DNA of 64,000 nucleotides from Pseudomonas batumici. GTDB taxonomy: Bacteria; Pseudomonadota; Gammaproteobacteria; Pseudomonadales; Pseudomonadaceae. The stretch covers positions 62,001 to 126,000 of the forward strand of contig NZ_JXDG01000018.1 in assembly GCF_000820515.1 (NCBI RefSeq), read 5' to 3'. This document shows positions 16,463 to 26,551 of this stretch, piece by piece (positions within the stretch are counted from its first letter, which is position 1; every line of letters begins with the position of its first letter). The notes below the pieces were generated by a model. That model saw only the letters and a list, made by a program, of their open reading frames with translations, searched no databases and was not told where the DNA came from. The position numbers and the translations under genes are program-made.

Positions 16463-18976
16463 ATGATCCATGCACTTGCACGCCGCCGGCCCTCGCGCCT
16501 GCGGCTCGCGCCCCTGTTTGTCATTGGCGGCGCTGTCGGCTTGATCGAAGCCAGACCGGCTTTCGCCACCCAGCCGCTCGAATTCCAGTCCGGTTTCATG
16601 CGTCAGGGCGACACCGCCGGTGCCCTCGCGCTCGAAGCCCTGGGCCACGGCCAGGCGCTCGGCCCGGGGCGTTACCGGGTCGATATCCAGATCAATCGCC
16701 ATTACTTCGGTGAGCGGGAGCTGGACTTCAGCCTCGGCCCGGACCAGAACACCCTATCGCCCTGCCTGGGGGCCGAGCTGCTGGAGCAATTGGGGATCAA
16801 GCTGGAAAGCTTCGCCACGCCCGAGGTCGCCGCCGCGAGCTGCCTCGATCTGTCGGCCTTGATCGCCGAGGCCAAGGTCGAGTTCGACAGCGGCAAGTTG
16901 CTGTTGTCGCTCTCGGTGCCGCAGATCGCCATGCGCCGCGACAGGATCGGGCAGGTTGACCCGCAACACTGGGATACCGGCATCAATGCCGCCTTCGTCA
17001 ACTATCAGTTGTCTGCCCAACAAGGTTCCAGTCGCTTCAGCGGCGCCACCAACAGCGACGACCTGTATCTGAACAGCGGCCTCAACCTCGGCGCCTGGCG
17101 CTTGCGCAGCAACCATGCGCTGCACCACAACCCCGACGGCAAGCGCGAATGGACCCAGGCCTACACCTACGCCCAGCGCGATCTGCCCGGCACCCGGGCC
17201 AACCTGACCCTGGGCAAGACCTTTACCGGTGGCGAGGTGTTCCGCAGCCTGCCGATCAAGGGCCTGGTGGTGGCCTCCGACATGGGCATGCTGCCTGACC
17301 TGCAGCAGAGCTATGCGCCGATCGTGCGCGGCGTGGCCCAGGCGCGTTCCAAGCTCGAGATCAAGCAGAACGGCTACCCGATCTACTCCACCTATGTCAG
17401 TGCCGGCCCCTATGTGATCGATGACCTGAGCACCGCCGGCGGCAACGGTGAACTGGAGGTGGTGCTGACCGCGGACGATGGCCAGGTGCAGCGCTTTATC
17501 CAGCCTTATGCCAGCCTCGGCAATCTGTTGCGCGAAGGGGTCTGGCGCTACAGCACCACCCTGGGGCGCTACGCGGCCGCCCGCGAGCTGGAGGACCCGC
17601 TGCTCTGGCAAGGTACCCTGGCCATGGGCAGCGCCTGGAACACCACCCTGTATGGCGGGCTGATGGGCAGCGATTTCTACCGTGCCGGTAACCTCGGCGT
17701 GGCACGCGACTGGGGTGGCCTGGGCGCCTTGGCCCTGGATGTCACCCATTCCAGCGCCGAGCCGGACCCTGGAGTGGGCAGCGCTGTGCAGGGCATGAGT
17801 TATGCCTTGAAATACAGCAAGGCCTTCCAGACCAGCACCAGCTTGCGTTTCGCCGGTTATCGCTACTCCACCGAGGGCTACCGGGACTTCGATGAAAGCG
17901 TGCGTGAACGCAGCCGCGACGGCCAATTCCCCGGTAGCCGGCGCAGCCGCCTGGAGGCCGCGCTGTTCCAGGACCTCGGGCGCTCCAGCTCGGTCAACCT
18001 GACCCTGTCGCAGGACGAGTACTGGAACCGCCAGCAGCCGCAGCGCCAGTTCCAGTTCAACCTGAGTACCCAACACCGCAAGGTCAGCTACAACCTGTTT
18101 GCCTCGCAGTCGCTGAGCGATGAACACAACGGCAGCCGTCGCCAGGTCGGCCTGAGTCTTTCCTTTCCACTCGACTTTGGTCATTCGAACAGCGCCACCC
18201 TGGGTTTCCAGGACAACGCCGGACGCTACAGCCAGACCGCGCGCCTGAGCGGCAGCACCGATCAGAACCGGCTCAACTACAGCGCCGCCTTGAGCAACAG
18301 CGACGACAATCAACGTGCCGCCACCCTGGCCCTCGGCTATCAGGCGCCGTTTGGCAGCGTGGGCGGCGGCTACACCGAAGGCAACGGTTATCGCAGCCTG
18401 TCGCTGAATGCCAGCGGCGCGCTGTTGCTGCACGGCGACGGCCTGGAACTGGGCCCCTATCTGGGCGAGACCATGGGCCTGGTGCGGGTGCCCGATACCC
18501 CGGGCGTCGGCATCGAGAATACCACCGGCGTGCGCACCAATGCCCAGGGTTATGCCCTGGCCCCGCACCTGCGCCCTTATCGGCAGAATCAGGTGGTGCT
18601 GCAAACCGACCAACTGGACCCGGAGGTGGAGATCGACAACGGCGTGACCCACGTGGTGCCCCGCCGCGGCGCCGTGGTCAAGGCCACCTTCAGCGCGCGC
18701 AAGGTCAACCGCCTGGTGCTCACGGGGTACACGGCAGACGGCCAGCCGTTGCCGTTCGGTGCCCAGGTCAGCGATGCCCGGGGTGAACGACTCGGTGTGG
18801 TCGGCCAGGCCGGGCAAGTCCTGCTCACCACCTCCGCCGAAGCGCAGACGCTGGATGTGCGCTGGGGCAAGGAGGCCGGGCAACACTGCCAGTTGCCGAT
18901 CACGCCGCAGAGCATCGAACCGGCGCAAGGCTACCGCTTGCAGAGCCTGACCTGCCTTGAACCCGCCGCGCCTTAA
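16463..18976 (+). CDS. outer-membrane fimbrial usher (FimD/PapC family)
   Basis: An 837-residue usher with an N-terminal signal region (to about residue 36, PAFATQPLEF), the chaperone-binding N-terminal domain (RYRVDIQINRHYFGERELDF), and a 24-stranded-type barrel with a plug region (IKQNGYPIYSTYVSAGPYVIDDL). The C-terminal domain starts near GVTHVVPRRGAVVKATF. A conserved C-terminal Cys pair is visible (GQHCQLPI and LTCLEP). It threads chaperone-bound subunits across the outer membrane and assembles the fimbria. Length is normal. Confidence 0.94.
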   Translation: MIHALARRRPSRLRLAPLFVIGGAVGLIEARPAFATQPLEFQSGFMRQGDTAGALALEALGHGQALGPGRYRVDIQINRHYFGERELDFSLGPDQNTLSPCLGAELLEQLGIKLESFATPEVAAASCLDLSALIAEAKVEFDSGKLLLSLSVPQIAMRRDRIGQVDPQHWDTGINAAFVNYQLSAQQGSSRFSGATNSDDLYLNSGLNLGAWRLRSNHALHHNPDGKREWTQAYTYAQRDLPGTRANLTLGKTFTGGEVFRSLPIKGLVVASDMGMLPDLQQSYAPIVRGVAQARSKLEIKQNGYPIYSTYVSAGPYVIDDLSTAGGNGELEVVLTADDGQVQRFIQPYASLGNLLREGVWRYSTTLGRYAAARELEDPLLWQGTLAMGSAWNTTLYGGLMGSDFYRAGNLGVARDWGGLGALALDVTHSSAEPDPGVGSAVQGMSYALKYSKAFQTSTSLRFAGYRYSTEGYRDFDESVRERSRDGQFPGSRRSRLEAALFQDLGRSSSVNLTLSQDEYWNRQQPQRQFQFNLSTQHRKVSYNLFASQSLSDEHNGSRRQVGLSLSFPLDFGHSNSATLGFQDNAGRYSQTARLSGSTDQNRLNYSAALSNSDDNQRAATLALGYQAPFGSVGGGYTEGNGYRSLSLNASGALLLHGDGLELGPYLGETMGLVRVPDTPGVGIENTTGVRTNAQGYALAPHLRPYRQNQVVLQTDQLDPEVEIDNGVTHVVPRRGAVVKATFSARKVNRLVLTGYTADGQPLPFGAQVSDARGERLGVVGQAGQVLLTTSAEAQTLDVRWGKEAGQHCQLPITPQSIEPAQGYRLQSLTCLEPAAP

Positions 18977-19032
18977 CGCCTTTGCAGGGCGGCGCACCCT
19001 TGCGCGCGCCCTGCTCATTCAGGATACGAGCA

Positions 19033-20106
19033 ATGAAATCATCACCACGACTACTGGCTGGGCTATTGGCATTGCTGGCGGTCTGCCAGGTCGAAATGGC
19101 CTCGGCCGCCAGTTTCTGCCGCTGGGTGACCTCCGCCAGCAGCATGACCTTTCGCCTCGACGCGGGCACCGTCTACGTGCCCAGGGATGCGGCAGCGGGG
19201 CATGTGATCGGGGAGTTCGACCGGAGCTTTTCGCTGCCCAGCGCCGAGGGGCAGATCATCCACTGCGAGAATGACCTCGGCTCGGTCCTGACCTTCAACG
19301 CGGTGGCCAACGCAGCGCTGTTCCCCGGCACCTTGCCGCCGGTTAATGGCGAAGATGTGAATGGCAAGGTTTTCCAGACCGGGATCGATGGCATCGGCGC
19401 GCGGATCAAGTTGCAGCATCCGTTCGATGGGGTGGCCGCCGATGCCTTTGTGCCGATCGGCGAGCCGACGGTGCCGTTCAATGCCTTGCTGCACGCCGCG
19501 GTGCCGAATACGGCGCCGCTGCGTATCAGCAATTTGCGGGGCAAGCTCACCCTGATCAAGACCGGACCTATCGCCCCCGGGCCGCATACCTTCGACACGG
19601 CCTTGTTCGGCAGTCGTTTCTCGATGATTGGCAACGGTTTCGACTTCCAGTTGGGCGGCACCGTGCTGCAGGCCCAGTGCGGCCTCTCGACCGTCAGCGC
19701 CAACCCGGTGCCGCTGGGTGACTGGCGCACCTCGGACTTTGCCGCGGACGGCGCCACGCCCGCGGTACCCTTCAATATCACCCTGGGCAACTGCGACGCC
19801 GACCCCGGCGATATCAATATCGCCTGGGCCAATATTCGCCTGGAGCCCACCAATGGCTCGGTGCCGATTCCCGGCGTGGAAGGTGGCTTTACCCTGGGTT
19901 CGGGGTCAACGGCCGGTGGCGTGGGGATCCAGATCCTCAAGGCCGATCGCCTGACCCCGGTGGCGCTGCAAAACGAAGTGCCCTTGGCGGCCATTGCCCC
20001 GGGCACCACGGTGCTGGATCTGAGCGCGCGTCTTTATCAGACCGGTCCAAAGGTCGATGCGGGGCTGGTGAAAGGTTCGTTGAACTTTACCGTCAGCTTC
20101 CATTGA
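19033..20106 (+). CDS. fimbrial tip adhesin-like subunit
   Basis: A 357-residue exported protein, signal peptide MKSSPRLLAGLLALLAVC to EMASAASF, with AGGATACGAGCA just before the ATG. About twice the pilin length, as in two-domain tip adhesins. The N-terminal half (to about residue 200) would be the receptor-binding domain and the C-terminal half a pilin domain, starting around LGGTVLQAQCGLSTVSA with the Cys pair CGLS/GNCDADP and ending KGSLNFTVSFH as a chaperone-recognised strand. Last gene of the operon, with a terminator hairpin 5 nt past the stop. The receptor is unknown. Confidence 0.83.
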   Translation: MKSSPRLLAGLLALLAVCQVEMASAASFCRWVTSASSMTFRLDAGTVYVPRDAAAGHVIGEFDRSFSLPSAEGQIIHCENDLGSVLTFNAVANAALFPGTLPPVNGEDVNGKVFQTGIDGIGARIKLQHPFDGVAADAFVPIGEPTVPFNALLHAAVPNTAPLRISNLRGKLTLIKTGPIAPGPHTFDTALFGSRFSMIGNGFDFQLGGTVLQAQCGLSTVSANPVPLGDWRTSDFAADGATPAVPFNITLGNCDADPGDINIAWANIRLEPTNGSVPIPGVEGGFTLGSGSTAGGVGIQILKADRLTPVALQNEVPLAAIAPGTTVLDLSARLYQTGPKVDAGLVKGSLNFTVSFH

Positions 20107-20110
20107 TCAA

Positions 20111-20138
20111 GCAAAGCCCCTGCGTGCGGGGGCTTTGC
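20111..20138. terminator. bidirectional terminator hairpin
   Basis: GCAAAGCCCC and GGGGCTTTGC form a perfect 10-bp stem between the convergent fimbrial adhesin and module-repeat protein genes. Confidence 0.7.
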
Positions 20139-20155
20139 TGCGGCTGCGGCGTGGA

Positions 20156-21640
20156 TTACGCCACCAGCCTTGAATTGAGGCTGGGAAAATCGAGCCAGGA
20201 GGCGGCCGTGTCAAAACTGACCTGCACCTTGACCGTCAACGCCGTGTTGATCGCAAAACGCTGGATCACGGCGACCGCAACGTCCACGGTCGCCGCATTC
20301 GCCCCCAGCTCTGTCGCCGTCACCGGCAGTCGCTCGCGCACCGTCAGATCCAGCTGCGATCCCGTACTGGCATCGACCCCCGAAAGGATGATGGTGACCA
20401 ACTGGCCGACGGCCATGAACGCCCAGCGTGGCAAGGAAAAAACCGCCTTGCCGGATTGGACGACCTTGGCCAGGCTGATCTGGCTGGCCGAGCCGGCAGG
20501 CACCGTACACTGGATGGTGCGCCAGTTATCGGCCGCCTGGACGGTCAGGTTTTGCAGCCTGGAGTCGGCATCGCCATTGGGCGGTACACCGACCACCTGG
20601 TAATAGACGGGAATGGTCTTGCCCATATGCTGGGCGATATGGGTGGAGGGGATCTTGTAGCGCAACCCCTCGGCGTCCTCTGCAACCGTGACATGCAGGC
20701 TTCCCACAGTCCCCGGCACGCCCCATTGTACCGAGCGGGTATCCCCGGGCTTGAAGGCCGCCTCGTCGGGAATGACCACGGTCACCCCGGAGACGCCGTC
20801 GAGGGCCTTCAAGGTACTTTGCTCGCTCCCCGGGCTGCCCGAGGCTTCGCTGACCCGGGGCGCCGGTAGATCGCGCGGTTGTGGTTGAACATCGACCCGC
20901 ACTGGATAGGCGGTTGAATAGGGGCTGGGGTTACCCGCGCGATCGTGCAAACGGTACAGCCCATAGAAATCGCCATCGCCCCGGCGCAGGATCATGTCAC
21001 CCGGGAAATCCAGGGGCTGCGGCTGGCCGTTTTCGCCGCGATAAAGTGTTCTCGTCGCGACCATATCGGCGTCCACCACCGCAAACGGATTCTTTGTCCA
21101 ATACCAGGTGATGGTATCGCCGGGCGCCGAGCTGCCATAAGGCGGGACAGCGGCCTGTACCTTGTCGCCGTTGTCGATCAGGTACTGCTCGGTGACATGA
21201 TCGGTGTCGAAGATCAGCGTAGAGTTGCTGTTCAGCTGCGGTGGCACTTCATCAATGGTGACCGTCAAGGGGCGTGAGGGGTCATAATTGCCATTGAATA
21301 AAGTCACTTCATATCTCAGTTCATGCACACCATGCGTTATATACCGTGCCTCAATATCAAAAAATAAATCCGCAGTCGGCGGACTATTACCACTCCATTC
21401 GTCCCTCTTCCATTCTTTTTGATAGACCAGGTTTATCGTATTCCAATACACCCGTAAAACTGACGTATCCCCCTCATCAGGAGTCGGTGCATCTTCCCAA
21501 GGTGGAATCTCAACAGACAAAGGTTTGTTCGCCTGATCAGCCGGCAATAGTCCGATTTCATCCCAATCGGGACTGTCAGGCAATAATACATTTACTATCG
21601 GTTCGTTCAGGAGCCGATGGGCGGAGTTGATATCAGGCAT
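20156..21640 (-). CDS. unrecognised large protein with repeated beta-rich modules (1)
   Basis: A 494-residue protein that I cannot place in a named family. It has no signal peptide or membrane segment and is rich in Val, Thr, Pro and Asp. Segments such as SAPGDTITWYW, FKPGDTRSVQWG and PLTVTIDEVPP recur at intervals and look like immunoglobulin-type beta-sandwich modules. The same motif style (GD or GE, then T.x.hydrophobic.W) occurs in the 680-residue-class protein at 24343-26331, with an autotransporter gene between the two. The 5' part (21300-21640) is visibly lower in GC than the rest. Function unknown; a surface or secreted structural role is an inference only. Confidence 0.75.
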   Translation of the reverse strand: MPDINSAHRLLNEPIVNVLLPDSPDWDEIGLLPADQANKPLSVEIPPWEDAPTPDEGDTSVLRVYWNTINLVYQKEWKRDEWSGNSPPTADLFFDIEARYITHGVHELRYEVTLFNGNYDPSRPLTVTIDEVPPQLNSNSTLIFDTDHVTEQYLIDNGDKVQAAVPPYGSSAPGDTITWYWTKNPFAVVDADMVATRTLYRGENGQPQPLDFPGDMILRRGDGDFYGLYRLHDRAGNPSPYSTAYPVRVDVQPQPRDLPAPRVSEASGSPGSEQSTLKALDGVSGVTVVIPDEAAFKPGDTRSVQWGVPGTVGSLHVTVAEDAEGLRYKIPSTHIAQHMGKTIPVYYQVVGVPPNGDADSRLQNLTVQAADNWRTIQCTVPAGSASQISLAKVVQSGKAVFSLPRWAFMAVGQLVTIILSGVDASTGSQLDLTVRERLPVTATELGANAATVDVAVAVIQRFAINTALTVKVQVSFDTAASWLDFPSLNSRLVA

Positions 21641-21835
21641 TGCGGTGCTCCTTCAAATAAGGAAAGCCACGGCAATGGAGGGTCAATTTGATCCATTGCC
21701 CACGATCCAATAAAGAACATTTAACACCGCACCCGGCGACTTGGGTACTGGTAGATCTGCTAGGTTGACAAACACAATAAATAGAGCGAATTCGTTATTC
21801 AATATTCCAACCCCACAGCTAACAGAGCCGAAAAC

Positions 21836-21867
21836 GACAGAGGGCTGGAAATATCCAGCCCTCTGTC
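21836..21867 (-). terminator. terminator of the autotransporter gene
   Basis: GACAGAGGGCTGG and CCAGCCCTCTGTC form a perfect 13-bp stem around a 6-nt loop, 14 nt beyond the autotransporter stop. On the minus strand the stem is followed by GTTTTCGG, a weak T-rich tail. Confidence 0.75.
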
Positions 21868-21881
21868 ATTGCATCAGCGTA

Positions 21882-24092
21882 TCACCACTTGTACTCAACC
21901 CCGACATTCACCCCCCATGGCTGCTTGATCTTGCTGCTATGGCTGTAATCGAGATCGGCATGCATCTGTACCTTGTCCGTCACCTTCATCGACGCACCAC
22001 CACCCAGGGCCAGGCGGGAGCCGGACAGGTCGTTGTTGAAGACGGTGTCGTTGACCCGCACGTCATTGCCCTTGGCGAACTCATGCACCAGGGCCGCTTT
22101 CAGGTACGGCTGGAGGATCTGACCGCCACCCAGGTCGATATCACGCCCCACGGTCGAACCGACCGTGCCCAGCAGGGAACGGCTCCGGTCGCCATCGGCG
22201 GTCATGCCGTTGTCCAGGGAATAGGACTTGCCCTGCACCGTCAACGCGGCCGCCTGAACATAAGGCTCGACGAAGTAGCCATCGTCCAGCTTGATATGCC
22301 GACCGAATTCCAGGGTCGTGCCCAGGCCGTTGGTGTTGTAGCTGCCCTTGGCCTTGGTGCCGTCACTGAGGCTGACATCGGACTCATTCTGGAAGCGGTT
22401 CAACTTGACCACGCCATCGAAGTAGTAACCACTGTCGGCGTCGAGCCAGGTGGCGTAGGAACCGACATAGAAACTATCGACCTCACCCGTGGTGCCGTAT
22501 TTCATGTCCAGGTTGGAGTGGCTGTAGCCGCCCAACAGGCCGAACACCCACTGCCCGTCGCCGACCGACGGCAACGGCGTATCCACACCAAAGGACAGGC
22601 CCTGCTGGTTTTGCTTGTAGGCCATGCCCGAGTTGGCGGACACGTCATAACGGTTGCCATAGGCGCGCATCCAGCCGCCGGTCTGGCCGCTGTTCATCCG
22701 CACTTCGCCCATGCGGCTGCGCAGGGTGCTCAACTCGCCGTACCAGACGCTGCGCGCAGCATCGAACAACGCCAGGACCGAGTCCGTTCCCGGGCTGATG
22801 ATCTTGCTCGCGGCATCCAGGTACCAGTCATTGGACCCGACCTGGAGCAGGTCATAGGAATAGGTCCCCAGGTCCACCCGGCCGTTGAGCAGCGAGAACG
22901 CCGCATCGCCGCTGGCGGTGTGCACCACATGGATCTGCTTGTTGGACAACGGGTCCGCGCCGCTGCTGGCAATATCCAGGGTATGGCTGCCGGTGGCGGT
23001 GCCGGTCACGTTGATAAAATCGGTCTGGCCGGTGGAAAAGTCGGTATGCATGATGAAGTTGCCATTGCCGCTGAGGTTTCCCACCGACAAGGTGTAGAAA
23101 TTCCCGGGCTGGCCAAACTGCACCGAACCACCGCCCATGGCCAGGTTCGTCACCTGGCTGTCTTCGACCATGGTCCACTTGCCCTGGCCGTTGAGCGTCA
23201 GGGTATCGACGTTTTGCAGGCGCCCGGTCAGGGTGGCGGAGTTCTCGAGGGTGACCTTGGCGGTGCTGCCGGCTTCGGCGGTCACATCACCGACCAGGTG
23301 GCTGTTATCTGCGGTCATATTGGCGGTGGCGCCCCCCTTGACCTCCAGCATCACACCATTGCCACCGACCAACGTCGAGCCGTTGCCGATCAGAATATCC
23401 GCCGCTGAAGTGGGCGTGCCAAAATCGTTCACCACGATCGCCGAGCCGCTTTGCCCCTGGACGACCGTGCCGTCGAGCGTCAGGTTTCGCGGCTGTGTAG
23501 CATCGCCACTGGCAATCATATTGATACCGTACAAACCGCCGACAATCGTGCTTCCCTGGGCCGTGACCGAAGCGTTGCCCATTTGAATACCCACACCGTT
23601 GGGGCCACTACCGACAACAGTGGTTCGCGTCAGGTCGAGCTGGCCGAGGCTGCCGACCCCCACCCCCCGGTCTCCCCCCCTGATGGTGCTGTCAGTGACC
23701 GTGGCCTGCGACGCGACCCCGGTGCTGAGGTTGTACAACAACGACAACCCGGTGCCACTGCTGGTAATGGTGGTGCGATCAATGTCCGCGCTGCTCTGCG
23801 ACAGCCTGACACCGTCGCTGGTCCCCCTCGCAGTGACAGTCGAGCCATTCAGCGAAACATGGGAGCCGGTCTGGACGAGTATCTCGTTGGTATTGGCGCC
23901 ATTGGCCGTAAGCTGGGCGTCGTTGAGCAGCGTATAGGCCTCTGGCGCGACGGAGCCATCAATCACCACCGGGCGGCCGCCATCAATGATTCTCGCAAAC
24001 GCCTGCTCACTGAGCATCAGAAACGGGGCAATGGATAACAGTTTCAACGCCTGGGCCAGAGGGCGTAATGGGAAAGGCTTTACAGGTTTCAT
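21882..24092 (-). CDS. autotransporter (type Va) with pertactin-like passenger
   Basis: A 736-residue protein in three parts. The N-terminal signal region is extended (MKPVKPFPLRPLAQALKLLS to LSEQAFARI). The passenger, about residues 40-440, is Gly/Ser/Thr/Asn-rich and beta-helix-like, with repeated strand-turn units (GNASVTAQGSTIVGG, GSTAKVTLENSATLTG). The C-terminal beta-barrel starts around SVLALFDAARSVWYGEL and ends in GVNVGVEYKW with a terminal aromatic residue. The barrel passes the passenger across the outer membrane. Likely an adhesin or biofilm protein; no protease triad or other enzymatic motif is visible. The start at 24092 fits the signal peptide; 20 extra upstream codons are unlikely. 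Confidence 0.92.
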   Translation of the reverse strand: MKPVKPFPLRPLAQALKLLSIAPFLMLSEQAFARIIDGGRPVVIDGSVAPEAYTLLNDAQLTANGANTNEILVQTGSHVSLNGSTVTARGTSDGVRLSQSSADIDRTTITSSGTGLSLLYNLSTGVASQATVTDSTIRGGDRGVGVGSLGQLDLTRTTVVGSGPNGVGIQMGNASVTAQGSTIVGGLYGINMIASGDATQPRNLTLDGTVVQGQSGSAIVVNDFGTPTSAADILIGNGSTLVGGNGVMLEVKGGATANMTADNSHLVGDVTAEAGSTAKVTLENSATLTGRLQNVDTLTLNGQGKWTMVEDSQVTNLAMGGGSVQFGQPGNFYTLSVGNLSGNGNFIMHTDFSTGQTDFINVTGTATGSHTLDIASSGADPLSNKQIHVVHTASGDAAFSLLNGRVDLGTYSYDLLQVGSNDWYLDAASKIISPGTDSVLALFDAARSVWYGELSTLRSRMGEVRMNSGQTGGWMRAYGNRYDVSANSGMAYKQNQQGLSFGVDTPLPSVGDGQWVFGLLGGYSHSNLDMKYGTTGEVDSFYVGSYATWLDADSGYYFDGVVKLNRFQNESDVSLSDGTKAKGSYNTNGLGTTLEFGRHIKLDDGYFVEPYVQAAALTVQGKSYSLDNGMTADGDRSRSLLGTVGSTVGRDIDLGGGQILQPYLKAALVHEFAKGNDVRVNDTVFNNDLSGSRLALGGGASMKVTDKVQMHADLDYSHSSKIKQPWGVNVGVEYKW

Positions 24093-24287
24093 AAAAATAC
24101 CGTTGAGAAAGTTCCGATTTAGCGCCCGAACAACAGAGGTAACTTCCGACAATTAAGTGCGATACCAGGCAGGAGCGGCACCGAAGACTACCGATGAAAC
24201 CTTCCCTTCTATGTAGGATTTTTCCTATGAACCAGGGAGATTTTCCTGTTTTGTCGACCCAATCCTCACACCTAATCAACCAACAAT

Positions 24288-24319
24288 GCCCAAGACACTC
24301 TCCTTGTTGTGTCTTGGGC
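24288..24319 (-). terminator. hairpin downstream of module-repeat protein (2)
   Basis: GCCCAAGACAC pairs perfectly with GTGTCTTGGGC (11 bp, 10-nt loop) 24 nt beyond the stop of the large protein gene. Minus-strand sequence after it is T-rich (ATTGTTGGTTG). Confidence 0.65.
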
Positions 24320-24342
24320 TGGCTCCCCCTCATAACCCAGTT

Positions 24343-26331
24343 TCAAGGCGTTGGCACATCGGCCAAATCGCAAGTGTCGCCAGGGCTTCCCAGTGAAATG
24401 GAGACTACCTTTCGGGTCTTTTCTGAATCCCTGGGTGTTCCTGATACCTGCACGGTGTAATAGATTTCCGCCCAACCGGAGCGGATACCCGATCCTGGGT
24501 CGATCGGCAGAATATGAGTGGCATAGGGCTCGACGAACCAGTCGATACCCGTTGTTGGTATCGGATCTGGAAGCGTAATTGGCGAGTCTTTATTCGTGCC
24601 AGGGACCGGGGTAGTTCCGTTACTTTCAAAAGCCCTCCAGTGCAGCGTGATCTGTTCACCCGGCACCAGGTAGGACGATAGGGGGACGTTTACTCGGTAA
24701 CCAATAGCCGTCCCTATTCTGCGCAAAACGGAACAATTAAGAAGGTTACCGGTCAAGTCAGTAAAGACCGGCGGGTTCGGAACAATTGGAATCGCCTCAA
24801 CCAGTACCGGAGTAGTGACTGATTCCAGATCATTATTAGGGAAGTCGTCATTGCTCAATGCATAGTACACGGGCAATGCATCACTGGGGCCGCCAATCAG
24901 GATCTCGCTCCAGAGTATGTCCAGACTGACTGGATCCCCCGGGGCGGAATCGCTATCGGCAACGTAGTTATCAGCAATTGCAACACCATTCCAATACAAC
25001 GTGAATGTATCGCCTTCAACCACCGGATCGGGCAAGTCGAATGTGGCCGTTGCATCTTTTCCGAAATCAACAACTGCCCCCAGCTTATTTTCAAGGCCGG
25101 AGAAACTGGTGACCAGCACTTCGTCCAAAGCAGGGGTGACCGGATTCGGATCATCATCATCGATGGGACCGCTCGCGGAGAAATCGACGTTGACGTTGAT
25201 ACTCGGCGGTGTAGGTCTGAAGTCAACCGTCGGCGCGCGCTCGACCCAATAAGACACCGGCGTGATTTGTACCCCCCCCGCCGTGTAATTGTACTGACTG
25301 GTGAGGCGCTGCCAGGAAACAGGGACAGAAATAACGCTCGGCGGTACTTCTCCAACCTCTACAGACTGCAACTCCGAGTTGCCCCATTTGACAAAAATCT
25401 TGTCTGTCGACTCGTGGTCATCGTAGCGAGGTATATCAACAGTGACGCCAAAAAAAGCATCAGCACGATTGATCAGTCCATCGGCCGCCAGAGGCACAGA
25501 GTGCGGGTGTGGATTGATGGGCAGACGACCCAAGGCAACAGGAACATCCAACACCCGCGCCAAATTGCTTACATTGCCAGCGGGGTCCACCAGTACATAG
25601 CTGAGATAGTAGAGGCCGGATCTAAGGGGCTCGATCGTCGGCCGGGGAATCGTCACCATTCGGTCAGGAGGCAGGGGTACGGTGATTACCGGGATGACAG
25701 GATCATTAGGATTGGGTAGAACATCCGACCATCCTATCGCGACGATGATACGATCTCTATCAGGGTCCGTAAAATCTGGAATTTCACACTCAACGCCACC
25801 GTCAGCGGTTAACGTCGCCTCAGTGACCGGCGTTGTGACAATTGCGAACGGCGGTGTATCGTCAGGGTATGGCCGGTCACGGTAGGGTGCCGTTCTGCGG
25901 ATCCGAAGCCTTGTTTCATCTGACCAATCGTCGTTTTCATTCCACAGTACGACGTGGTATCGGAGGAGGAACTGACCTTCCTGCCCGTCAGAATAGGTCC
26001 TCTCGATTACACGCTCCAAAGGAAACGTTATGGTTCCATCGTTCTCGATTCGCTCCATGCGGCTGACCGGACGGAATTCATCTTCGTTTACTCGTTTCCA
26101 CTCCAGCGTCAGTTCACTGTGAAAACCAGCATTCGGTGGCCCGAGGTCAAACTGGGGAATCTCAACCTTTATGGGCGACAGGAGTTTTGCTGCCGGAATC
26201 AACCCGTCGCTATCCAACGCATCGACGACGGTGGGGCGTGTCATTTCCCTGTTGGCATTACGCTTGGCTAAAAGCTTGCCATAAGCACGACGGGCTTCTT
26301 GTCCTTGCCGAGTTCTAGTAACCGTTGTCAT
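24343..26331 (-). CDS. unrecognised large protein with repeated beta-rich modules (2)
   Basis: A protein of about 662 residues (680 if the ATG at 26385 is used; 26331 has GAGA seven nt upstream and is preferred). It has no signal peptide, membrane helix or named domain. Repeated elements such as VEGDTFTLYWNG, VPGEQITLHWRAF and TDKIFVKWG, each about 100-130 residues from the next and followed by Pro/Asp-rich linkers, suggest four or five beta-sandwich modules. The gene is lower in GC than its neighbours and has less biased codons, which points to acquisition. It shares motif style with the protein at 20156-21640 and flanks the autotransporter with it. Function unknown. Confidence 0.75.
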   Translation of the reverse strand: MTTVTRTRQGQEARRAYGKLLAKRNANREMTRPTVVDALDSDGLIPAAKLLSPIKVEIPQFDLGPPNAGFHSELTLEWKRVNEDEFRPVSRMERIENDGTITFPLERVIERTYSDGQEGQFLLRYHVVLWNENDDWSDETRLRIRRTAPYRDRPYPDDTPPFAIVTTPVTEATLTADGGVECEIPDFTDPDRDRIIVAIGWSDVLPNPNDPVIPVITVPLPPDRMVTIPRPTIEPLRSGLYYLSYVLVDPAGNVSNLARVLDVPVALGRLPINPHPHSVPLAADGLINRADAFFGVTVDIPRYDDHESTDKIFVKWGNSELQSVEVGEVPPSVISVPVSWQRLTSQYNYTAGGVQITPVSYWVERAPTVDFRPTPPSINVNVDFSASGPIDDDDPNPVTPALDEVLVTSFSGLENKLGAVVDFGKDATATFDLPDPVVEGDTFTLYWNGVAIADNYVADSDSAPGDPVSLDILWSEILIGGPSDALPVYYALSNDDFPNNDLESVTTPVLVEAIPIVPNPPVFTDLTGNLLNCSVLRRIGTAIGYRVNVPLSSYLVPGEQITLHWRAFESNGTTPVPGTNKDSPITLPDPIPTTGIDWFVEPYATHILPIDPGSGIRSGWAEIYYTVQVSGTPRDSEKTRKVVSISLGSPGDTCDLADVPTP

Positions 26332-26551
26332 CACGTGTTCTCGCTCTTGTCCCGGTTCATGTGCAGCCATGAACAAACACATCATGGCCGTGAATAAAAT
26401 TCAGCAACCTGATCGAGACAACAGACCGCGGACACTTCGAACATGTTCTTTAGCCAATGACGGCTTGCGAATGATTTAACACCCTATTGCAGATGGCGGA
26501 TACTGTCAGAAATAACAGGTTTTGCCTTTGGAACGCATTTTTCTGATGACC

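Noticed and set aside
16754..19018. A minus-strand open frame of about 750 codons
   Set aside because: Antisense to the fimbrial usher gene, which has clear family motifs.
21741..23408. A plus-strand open frame of about 555 codons
   Set aside because: Antisense to the autotransporter gene, with no protein-like features.
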